Shown here: positions 57,892 to 64,000 of the stretch, in pieces | Layout of the letters: the number at the start of each line of letters is the position of its first letter | Position numbering within the stretch: the first letter of the stretch is position 1 | Source: SZUA-430 sp031413635 | Lineage (GTDB): Bacteria > Pseudomonadota > Alphaproteobacteria > Micropepsales > Micropepsaceae | Direction: 5' to 3' | NCBI GenBank assembly: GCA_031413635.1 | Contig: JANOFM010000168.1 | Span: 1-64,000, forward strand | DNA length: 64,000 nt | Position numbers and translations under genes: made by a program | Notes under the pieces: generated by a model | What the model saw: the letters and a program-made list of their open reading frames with translations, nothing else | What the model was told of the DNA's origin: nothing | Database searches by the model: none

Positions 57892-59250
57892 ATGAAGGTC
57901 TATCACGCCGCGCAAGCTTTGGTGCCAGAAGGTGTGCGAAAATCCGTACGCATCGGCGTTGAGGACGGTTTGATTGCGTCGGTCGAGGCGGATGCCGCGT
58001 GCCAGGCCGGCGACGAGATCATCAATGGCCTCGTGCTGCCCGGCATGGCGAATGTGCACAGCCACGCGTTCCAGCGCGCGATGGCGGGACTGGCGGAATG
58101 GGACGAGGGCGGCAGCGATAATTTCTGGAGCTGGCGCGAGGCGATGTATCGGTTCGCCGAGCGGCTCGAGCCTACGAGCCAGGAAGCGATCGCGCGGTTC
58201 CTCTACATCGAGATGCTGAAGGCGGGCTATACGTCGGTCGGCGAGTTTCACTATCTGCACAATCGGTCCGGCGGTGCGCCGTACGCGCCGGCGACGGCGA
58301 TGGCCGATGCGATTACGGAGGCGGCGCAGGCAAGCGGGATCGCGCTGACGTTGATGCCGACGCTTTATGTTGCGGGCGGAGCGGACGGGCGCGCGCTGAA
58401 CGAACGGCAGAAGCGCTTCGGCAAGTCGGTCGACGAGTTGTTGAAGTTGCGCGAGGCGATGCGCGGCAAGGCGGGTGTCTCGCAGGTGGGCCTTGCGCTC
58501 CATTCACTGCGCGCAGTGCCGCCGGTGTTGATACACGAGGCGATCGCGGGCGTCGAGGCGACGTCGCCGATTCACATTCACGCCGCCGAACAGACCGGCG
58601 AAGTGGACGAGTGCGTGCAGTTTCTCGGCGCGCGGCCGGTTGAGTATTTGCTGAAGCACTTCGGCGTCGATAAACGTTGGTGTTTGATTCACTCGACGCA
58701 TCTTTCGGCCGATGAGACGCGGGGCTTGGCGAAGAGCGGTGCCGTTGCAGGCCTGTGCCCGACGACGGAAGGCAATCTCGGGGACGGGATATTTCCCCTG
58801 CCCGACTATCTCGTGGCGGGCGGACATTTCGCCATCGGCGGCGACAGCCACATTGCGGTTGACCCGGCGGAAGAACTCAAGATGCTCGAGTATTCGCAAC
58901 GTCTGTTGCATCGTCGGCGCAATGTCGGCGCGTCAACGGAGGCGCCGCATACGGCCGCGCGGCTTTGGGCCGAAGCGGCGCGAAGCGGCGCACGGGCGTT
59001 GGGTCTCGATGCGGGCGAGATCGCCGTGGGCAAGCGGGCGGATTTGGTGGTCGTGAACACGGAGCATGTGTCGCTCGCCGGACGGGACGGGGCGCAAGCC
59101 ATGGATAGTTACGTGTTCGTAGCGGGCCGCGATGCCGTTCGCGATGTGATGATCGATGGGCGTTGGGTCGTGTGGGGCCGCCAGCATGCGCTTGAAGGCG
59201 CGGCACATCAGGCGTATCGCGACGCGACGTTGCGGATACTGCGCGGCTAG
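57892..59250 (+). CDS. hutF: Formimidoylglutamate deiminase
   Basis: The protein has 452 residues of the amidohydrolase superfamily. The metal pair is in GMANVHSHAFQRAMAG (His56 and His58). HIHAAEQTGEVDECVQF (about 230-246) supplies the next ligand and GGDSHIAVDPAEELKMLEY (split, about 317-335) the late aspartate. HutF removes ammonia from N-formimidoyl-glutamate to give N-formyl-glutamate, the substrate of HutG. The presence of HutF with HutG defines the five-step pathway used by pseudomonads and many alphaproteobacteria. It is divergent from hutI. Confidence 0.96.
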   Translation: MKVYHAAQALVPEGVRKSVRIGVEDGLIASVEADAACQAGDEIINGLVLPGMANVHSHAFQRAMAGLAEWDEGGSDNFWSWREAMYRFAERLEPTSQEAIARFLYIEMLKAGYTSVGEFHYLHNRSGGAPYAPATAMADAITEAAQASGIALTLMPTLYVAGGADGRALNERQKRFGKSVDELLKLREAMRGKAGVSQVGLALHSLRAVPPVLIHEAIAGVEATSPIHIHAAEQTGEVDECVQFLGARPVEYLLKHFGVDKRWCLIHSTHLSADETRGLAKSGAVAGLCPTTEGNLGDGIFPLPDYLVAGGHFAIGGDSHIAVDPAEELKMLEYSQRLLHRRRNVGASTEAPHTAARLWAEAARSGARALGLDAGEIAVGKRADLVVVNTEHVSLAGRDGAQAMDSYVFVAGRDAVRDVMIDGRWVVWGRQHALEGAAHQAYRDATLRILRG

Positions 59251-59259
59251 GACGAGAAC

Positions 59260-59666
59260 ATGAAAAAGTCGGGCGCGCGCCAAGGCCAGTCGGCATCGGA
59301 GCTCATCTCGAAAAGAATCGGCGAACTCGGGGATTGGCGCGGGGAGACCCTGGGCCGGATGCGAAAGCTGATCAAGGAAGCAGACCCGGACAGGAGTGGA
59401 AGTGGATGGGCACGCCGGTTTGGTCGCACGACGGCATAGTCTGCACAGGCGAATCCTACAAGAAGGTCGTGAAGCTTACCTTCGCCAAAGGCGCGTCTCT
59501 GAAGGACCCGGCGAGTCTGTTCAACTCGAGTCTCGACGGGAACGTGCGCCGCGCGATCGACATCCCCGAAGGCGCAGAAGTCGATGCGGTCGCGTTCAAG
59601 GCGCTCATTCGCCAAGCGGTCGCCCTCAACAAGGCGAAACCTGCGAAGAAAAAAGCGAAGTCTTAG
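59260..59666 (+). pseudogene. DUF1801-family gene split by a frameshift
   Basis: The gene starts at ATG 59260 with MKKSGARQGQ and reads ISKRIGELGDWRGETLGRMR, matching the DUF1801 family, up to about codon 44. The conserved continuation, EWKWMGTPVWSHDGIVCTGE, appears only in another frame from 59394 onwards to the TAG at 59666. Bases between 59391 and 59394 are too few for the family's usual V-V-E linker, so a deletion of about seven bases is the simplest explanation. An intact gene would give about 136 residues. It may be a real inactivation or a sequencing error. Confidence 0.65.
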
Positions 59667-59686
59667 GGGATTGCACCCCTGAACAG

Positions 59687-60061
59687 TTACCAGAAGGCGT
59701 CGTCTTCACGTTCGCGCACATCCCGGACACGACGCTCAGCGATCTTGCGGATGAGCGCCCCCGGCAGGGGCTTGCTGTAGGGAATCTGAAGCAGGACTTT
59801 GGTCGTCTTGTGCTTTTCCAGTTCCTTGCGAAACGGCTCCAACCCCGCCGCCATCGGCGTGAAGTTGAGGTGCGCTTTGTGCGCGGAGAACGCGAACAGG
59901 AATCGGGGCTCCACGAAGAAGGGGGTCCCCCACTTGATCGCCTCCTCGGCCTCCGGCGCGACGCTCTTGAGGATCGCGTACAGCCGGCGCAAATGCGGCT
60001 GACCCTCGCGTGGGGCAGCCCGGATGTACTTGGCGATCGTCGTCGGACGCTTGCTCGCCAT
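59687..60061 (-). CDS. DUF1801-family protein (YdhG-like)
   Basis: The protein has 124 residues. KYIRAAPREGQPHLRRLYAIL then APEAEEAIKWGTPFFVEP (about 35-52) is the DUF1801 core, and the later LEKHKTTKVLLQIPYSKPLP (about 81-100) completes the small alpha/beta fold. Some relatives have been linked to iron handling, but function is generally unknown. The start at 60061 (MASKRPTT) is chosen because upstream codons fall in the intergenic region. It lies at the end of the hutU-H-G-VOC run. A frameshifted relative lies directly downstream on the opposite strand. Confidence 0.8.
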   Translation of the reverse strand: MASKRPTTIAKYIRAAPREGQPHLRRLYAILKSVAPEAEEAIKWGTPFFVEPRFLFAFSAHKAHLNFTPMAAGLEPFRKELEKHKTTKVLLQIPYSKPLPGALIRKIAERRVRDVREREDDAFW

Positions 60062-60120
60062 CTCTTTTGCCTCAGCTACGGACGCAACACCGGGTCCGCG
60101 TCCTCGAGAAACTCCGTGCG

Positions 60121-60915
60121 CTAGCGCCGAGCAGCCACTTCGACCATCAACGTCGGCACGCCTAGGGTTTTGTTGCGGACGGTGAAGACGCGTGTGCCGG
60201 GTTTGCGACCAGGGCGAATTTCGGAGATGTCGAAGCCAGCCGCCTTGAGACGCGCGTGGGCGGCGTCGGCGTTTGCGACGCGCCAGGAGAGGCCCCAGAG
60301 TTTGTCGGGTGCGGCCGACGGTTCGTCGACGAGGTTGTGCACGATCTCGACGATGAGGTCGCCGCAGCGGAAGAACATCAACCGCGCGCACCACTTGGGT
60401 TCTGTGCGATCGAGGCGCATGTCGAGGCCGAGACGCGCGCCATAGAGCGCGGCCACGCGGTTGGGATGCGTCGTGCGGATCACGACGTGGTCGAGGCCGG
60501 TGACGGCGCCGTCGCTTGTTGCGGCTGTGCGCGTGAACGGCGGCTGGTTCTTCGCGTATTCGACGAGCGATGTGGGGACGCCATGCGTTGCGACTTCGGC
60601 GAGGTCGACGTGGTGTCCTTCGCGGAGCACTCCCGCCGCATCGGTTTCGGCGAAGGCGATGGGCTGGCTCGGCTGCAACGCCCTTCTTTCGCAGGCTCGA
60701 AATGTTGCTTCCACGTTGGCGATCTCGAAGGCGATGCCCGCGAGACCTTCCGTACCGTCGTCGGACAGCGACAACTCGAGCGACATGTTGTCGAGGCGGA
60801 AAGTCGCGCTCTCTTCACCCGGCGATGATGCACGCGCGAGCAAACGCCCGGTTGCCGCGGTTGCGGCTTCGATGTCGCGCACCCGGATTTTGATGCGGTC
60901 GAGCGCGGTGATCAT
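60121..60915 (-). CDS. VOC/glyoxalase-family protein with two domains
   Basis: The protein has 264 residues with two VOC modules. The first (about 1-112) begins MITALDRIKIRVRDIEAAT and the second (about 128-250) begins GLDHVVIRTTHPNRVAALYGARLG (split). Metal positions typical of active VOC enzymes (H..E) are partly present (HVVIRTT, IVEIVHN). The substrate is unknown. Its ATG overlaps the hutG stop (TGATG), so it is translated with the histidine pathway genes, although it is not a canonical hut gene. Confidence 0.82.
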   Translation of the reverse strand: MITALDRIKIRVRDIEAATAATGRLLARASSPGEESATFRLDNMSLELSLSDDGTEGLAGIAFEIANVEATFRACERRALQPSQPIAFAETDAAGVLREGHHVDLAEVATHGVPTSLVEYAKNQPPFTRTAATSDGAVTGLDHVVIRTTHPNRVAALYGARLGLDMRLDRTEPKWCARLMFFRCGDLIVEIVHNLVDEPSAAPDKLWGLSWRVANADAAHARLKAAGFDISEIRPGRKPGTRVFTVRNKTLGVPTLMVEVAARR

Positions 60916-61706
60916 CAAACCAGTGCCTCCAACGCCGCTTTGATCATCGCGCGGATCGCGGTCGTCACTTTCGCGGCGCGGTCGGGGCGGAAGGTAAAGG
61001 GAGGGCCTTCGTCCATGTAGATCGTCTGGGCAATTTCAAGTTGGATCGCCTGGATGCCTTTCTTCGGCGCGCCGTAGTGCCGGGTTATGTAGCCGCCTTT
61101 GAAGCGGGCGTTCAAAACAGTGTCGAAGCCGCTTTTTTTGGCGGTGTCGAATACGGCTTCGACGATGTCGCTGTCGCAGGATTTTCCGTCGAAGGTGCCT
61201 AGGTTGAGATCGGCCAAGCGTCCCTCGAACAGCGACGGCAGGACGCTTTCGATCGAATGAGCGTCCCACAGGACGATGCTGCCGTGGATCGCCTTCAGGC
61301 GCGAGAGTTCTTGCGCGAGGGCGTCGTGGTAAGGCTGCCAGAATTTTCGGCGGGCGATGATTTCTTCGGGCGCGGGTGTTGCGCCATCGCGGTAGAGCGG
61401 CTCTCCGGAAAAGCTGTCCATGGGCACAAGGCCCGTCTTCTTTTGACCGGCGTAGAGTTCTTGGTCGTCGGGTGGGCGGTTCAGATCGACGACATAGCGT
61501 GAGTGCGTGGCTTCAAGGCGCGAGGCGCCGATGGCATCGAGGAATTTGTAGAGGAGCGGCACGTGCCAATCGGTGTCGGGCGCCGTGAGCGCCAGCGGCG
61601 TCATTTGCGCGGCCATTTCGGGTGGGATGAAGGTTCCCGAGTGCGGGAAACTAACGAGGAGGGGTATCGCGCCTCTCGTGAGGTGAAACAGCGGTGGCGT
61701 GCTCAT
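60915..61706 (-). CDS. hutG: N-formylglutamate deformylase
   Basis: The protein has 263 residues of the HutG/FGase family. It opens with PLLVSFPHSGTFIPPEMA (about 14-31), has DTDWHVPLLYKFLDAIGAS (split, about 44-62), then RYVVDLNRPPDD (about 70-81) and YHDALAQELSRLKAIHGSIVLWDAHSIES (split). These are standard HutG motifs including the zinc histidines. It converts N-formyl-glutamate to glutamate and formate, the final step. Its ATG overlaps the hutH stop (ATGA). Confidence 0.95.
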   Translation of the reverse strand: MSTPPLFHLTRGAIPLLVSFPHSGTFIPPEMAAQMTPLALTAPDTDWHVPLLYKFLDAIGASRLEATHSRYVVDLNRPPDDQELYAGQKKTGLVPMDSFSGEPLYRDGATPAPEEIIARRKFWQPYHDALAQELSRLKAIHGSIVLWDAHSIESVLPSLFEGRLADLNLGTFDGKSCDSDIVEAVFDTAKKSGFDTVLNARFKGGYITRHYGAPKKGIQAIQLEIAQTIYMDEGPPFTFRPDRAAKVTTAIRAMIKAALEALV

Positions 61707-63235
61707 GTGCCGGACGGCAAATGGATGTGGCCGTCGACCGTTGCGCGATAGCGGCCAGAGTCGACGAGGGCCCGAGCTGCAGCGATGTCGGGGGCGAAGA
61801 AGCGATCCATGTCGTAAGGCGCCACACGCTCGCGAATGGCCGCGTGTTCGGCTTCAAGCGTTTTCGAGGATTTCAGCGGGCGGCGGAATTCTATGCCTTG
61901 GGCGGCGGCCAAAAGTTCGATCGCGATGATGCCGCTGGAATTCGCGTGCATGTCGGAGAGGCGGCGCGCGGCGAATGTCGCCATCGAGACGTGGTCTTCC
62001 TGGTTCGCCGACGTCGGCAGCGAGTCGACGCTGGCCGGATGGGCAAGCGATTTGTTCTCGGAGGCAAGCGCCGCCGCCGTGACGTGGGCGATCATGAAGC
62101 CAGAGTTCAGGCCGCCGTCCTTGACCAGGAACGCCGGCAGGTTCGAAAGATGCTTGTCGATCAGAAGTGCGATGCGGCGTTCGGCGAGGGCACCGATTTC
62201 GGCGAGGGCGAGTGCTAGATGGTCGGCGGCGAGGGCCACGGGTTCGGCGTGGAAGTTGCCGCCGGAAAGGATGTCGCCTTCATTCGCAAAGACCAGCGGG
62301 TTGTCGCTGACGGCATTGGCTTCGATTTCGAGGATCGTCGCGGCATGGCGAAATGCGTCAAGGCAGGCGCCCATGACTTGCGGCTGACAGCGGATCGAAT
62401 ACGGGTCTTGCACGCGGTCGCAGTTTTCGTGGCTCAGTCGAATTTCGCTACCCGCCATCAGGGATTTCAGCGCGGCGGCGGCGTCGATTTGGCCGCGCTG
62501 GCCGCGTGCGGCGTGGATGCGCGGATCGAACGGCGTGTCGGAGCCGAGAATCGCATCGGTCGTCAGGGCGCCGGAGACGAGTGCTGCCGAGAAGATATTT
62601 TCGGTCGCGAACAGGCCTTGCAGCGCCAGAGCGGTCGAGACTTGCGTGCCGTTGATGAGAGCGAGGCCTTCTTTCGCTTCGAGCGTCAGCGGTTCGAGAC
62701 CAGCGCGTTGCAGCGCGTCGCTCGCGTTCGCTTCGACGCCGCGATACTTGACTCGGCCGACGCCGATGAGCGCGCAGCCAAGATGGGCGAGCGGCGCGAG
62801 GTCGCCGGAGGCGCCGACCGATCCCTTGGCCGGAATTTGGGGCAAGAGGTCGTAGTCGAGAAATTTCTTCAGACGCTCGATTACGATCCAGCGCACGCCC
62901 GAAAAGCCGCGCGCCAAACCTAGGATTTTCAGCGTCAGGATTAGGCGGATGGTTTTGTCGCCGAGGTTTTCGCCGGTGCCGGTGGCGTGGCTCAGGACCA
63001 GATTTCGTTGCAGCTCGGCGAGTTTGTCTTGCGGGATGCGCTTGTTGGCAAGTTGACCGAAGCCGGTGTTGATGCCGTAGACGGGTTCGTCCTTGCCGAG
63101 AACGTTTTCGACAGTCTTGCGCGACGCTTCGACGCCGGCGCGGCAGGCCGGATCGAGGTCGAATGGCTGCTTTTCGCGCGCGATGCGGCGCAGAGTGGTG
63201 AGATCGGCTTTGCCGGGGGTGAGTGTAGCCGTCAT
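61703..63235 (-). CDS. hutH: Histidine ammonia-lyase
   Basis: The protein has 510 residues. The MIO prosthetic group forms from Ala142-Ser143-Gly144 in KGSVGASGDLAPLAHLG. VYGINTGFGQLANKRI (about 52-67) and the late NQEDHVSMATFAARRL (about 407-422) are standard. It removes ammonia from histidine to give urocanate. The start at 63235 (MTATLTPG) is preferred over one 27 bases upstream. It overlaps hutG by four bases. A 98-base gap with a large inverted repeat separates it from hutU. Confidence 0.97.
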   Translation of the reverse strand: MTATLTPGKADLTTLRRIAREKQPFDLDPACRAGVEASRKTVENVLGKDEPVYGINTGFGQLANKRIPQDKLAELQRNLVLSHATGTGENLGDKTIRLILTLKILGLARGFSGVRWIVIERLKKFLDYDLLPQIPAKGSVGASGDLAPLAHLGCALIGVGRVKYRGVEANASDALQRAGLEPLTLEAKEGLALINGTQVSTALALQGLFATENIFSAALVSGALTTDAILGSDTPFDPRIHAARGQRGQIDAAAALKSLMAGSEIRLSHENCDRVQDPYSIRCQPQVMGACLDAFRHAATILEIEANAVSDNPLVFANEGDILSGGNFHAEPVALAADHLALALAEIGALAERRIALLIDKHLSNLPAFLVKDGGLNSGFMIAHVTAAALASENKSLAHPASVDSLPTSANQEDHVSMATFAARRLSDMHANSSGIIAIELLAAAQGIEFRRPLKSSKTLEAEHAAIRERVAPYDMDRFFAPDIAAARALVDSGRYRATVDGHIHLPSGT

Positions 63236-63246
63236 AAGCGCTCTTC

Positions 63247-63322
63247 CTGGGAGCGCGGGCATCCTGCCCGCTCTGTTGCTGCGTAGAGAAAGGAAGAGCG
63301 GGCGGGACGCCCGCGCTCCCAG
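63247..63322. repeat. Long imperfect inverted repeat between hutU and hutH
   Basis: Two 28-base arms, 63247-63274 and 63295-63322, are complementary except for two positions. They are separated by a 20-base loop. Each arm itself holds a shorter GC-rich hairpin (GCGGGC with GCCCGC). The unit resembles dispersed palindromic elements that occur many times in GC-rich genomes. In transcript it would fold into a strong stem between hutU and hutH and could lower or stabilise downstream hutH expression. Copy number cannot be judged from one window. Confidence 0.75.
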
Positions 63323-63332
63323 GGAAGGTTCG

Positions 63333-64000
63333 TCATGCGCGGATCATCGGGAGGTTGAGTTTGTATTCCTTAGCGCAGGCGATGGCGTCGTCGTAGCCGG
63401 CGTCGGCGTGGCGCATGACGCCGGTCGCCGGGTCGTTCCAGAGGACGCGCTCGATGCGAGCCGCCGCTTCCTTCGTGCCGTCGCAAACGACGACCATGCC
63501 GGCGTGTTGCGAGAAACCCATGCCGACGCCGCCGCCGTGATGGAACGAGACCCAGGTCGCGCCGCTTGCGCAGTTCAGAAGCGCGTTCAGCAGCGGCCAG
63601 TCGGAGACAGCGTCGGAGCCGTCCTTCATGGCTTCGGTTTCGCGGTTCGGGCTTGCCACCGAACCGGAGTCGAGGTGGTCGCGGCCGATGACGATGGGGG
63701 CTTTCAGCTCGCCGCTCGCGACCATTTCGTTGAAGGCGAGGCCGAGGCGGTGGCGGTCGCCGAGGCCGAGCCAACAGATGCGCGCGGGCAGGCCTTGGAA
63801 TTTGATGCGCTGGGCCGCCATGTCGAGCCAGTTGTGCAAGTGGCGGTCGCGCGGGATAAGTTCGCGAACTTTGGCGTCCGTGCGGGCGATGTCTTGCGGG
63901 TCGCCCGAGAGCGCCACCCAGCGGAACGGGCCGACGCCGCGGCAGAACAGGGGACGGATATAAGCGGGCACGAAGCCTGGGAAGTCGAATGCGTTCGTCA
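63333..64000 (-). CDS. hutU: Urocanate hydratase, C-terminal part (5' end beyond window)
   Basis: The visible 222 codons are the C-terminal part of urocanate hydratase. FDFPGFVPAYIRPLFCRGVGPFRWVALSG (split) with the NAD-contact cysteine region, IPRDRHLHNWLDMAAQRIKFQGLPARICWLG (split), GSDAVSDWPLLNALLNCASGATWVSFHHGGGVGMG (split) and GVMRHADAGYD match HutU throughout. It hydrates urocanate to imidazolone propionate. The gene continues past base 64000. It leads the hutU-H-G-VOC-DUF1801 series on the minus strand. Confidence 0.97.
   Translation of the reverse strand, partial: TNAFDFPGFVPAYIRPLFCRGVGPFRWVALSGDPQDIARTDAKVRELIPRDRHLHNWLDMAAQRIKFQGLPARICWLGLGDRHRLGLAFNEMVASGELKAPIVIGRDHLDSGSVASPNRETEAMKDGSDAVSDWPLLNALLNCASGATWVSFHHGGGVGMGFSQHAGMVVVCDGTKEAAARIERVLWNDPATGVMRHADAGYDDAIACAKEYKLNLPMIRA

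Noticed and set aside
1..64000. tRNA, rRNA, CRISPR, insertion sequence or prophage
   Set aside because: No tRNA-like T-loop, no ribosomal sequence, no spaced direct repeats and no transposase, integrase or phage protein was recognised in any frame.

Overview
The window is a GC-rich, gene-dense stretch of bacterial chromosome. The gene content points to an alphaproteobacterium: the HutF/HutG route of histidine breakdown, a bacterial Popeye-like protein, several acyl-CoA synthetases, a MocR regulator, glutathione transferases and a DnaA-type HTH protein. The order cannot be fixed from sequence alone. No rRNA, tRNA, CRISPR array, transposase or prophage was recognised. Most genes sit in short operons with start/stop overlaps.

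Layout. 1-6.2 kb: the end of an FAD-linked oxidase, a small membrane protein, a kinase-fold protein, an MpaB-family oxygenase with a PPOX-fold protein, and an OPT transporter. 6.2-9.3 kb: a LysR regulator divergent from pirin, DoxX and an extradiol dioxygenase. 9.3-16.5 kb: a minus-strand block with an esterase, quinone-type reductase, DOMON-like protein, NamZ-type hydrolase, feruloyl-CoA synthase and MocR regulator. 16.5-20.5 kb: a secreted hydrolase and LysE exporter, then a decayed methyltransferase and a 0.6 kb non-coding tract leading to a DnaA-like protein that lacks the AAA+ ATPase. 20.5-27 kb: a methyltransferase, GST and acyl-CoA ligase, a CMD/SDR/M20 operon, and a HigBA toxin-antitoxin with clear operators. 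27-32 kb: a metallo-beta-lactamase-fold protein and a MacA/LolD/FtsX-type export operon. 32-42 kb: GSTs (one LigF-like), a carboxylesterase, a Popeye/cNMP protein, a divergent alcohol dehydrogenase and luciferase-like monooxygenase, an acyl-CoA synthetase and a TusA protein. 42-46 kb: two tandem tiny membrane proteins, then a TetR-regulated efflux operon (adaptor, ATPase, permease). 46-54 kb: two CHAP lipoproteins, a response regulator with a hybrid kinase, an MFS exporter and a large lipoprotein. 54-64 kb: a DUF3137 protein, a spinster-like MFS transporter, and the histidine utilisation genes hutI, hutF and hutU-H-G.

How the genes work together. HutH, HutU, HutI, HutF and HutG form a complete route from histidine to glutamate and formate. 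Three acyl-CoA ligases, the LigF-like GST, esterases and oxidoreductases suggest use of plant-derived aromatics and lipids. Two independent ABC export systems and two MFS carriers add efflux capacity.

The least ordinary items are the DnaA domain I + IV protein without an ATPase (19773-20450), the tandem 31- and 34-residue membrane proteins (42154-42436), the Popeye-like cyclic-nucleotide-domain protein lacking the canonical arginine (36077-36763), and several well-defined palindromic operators.
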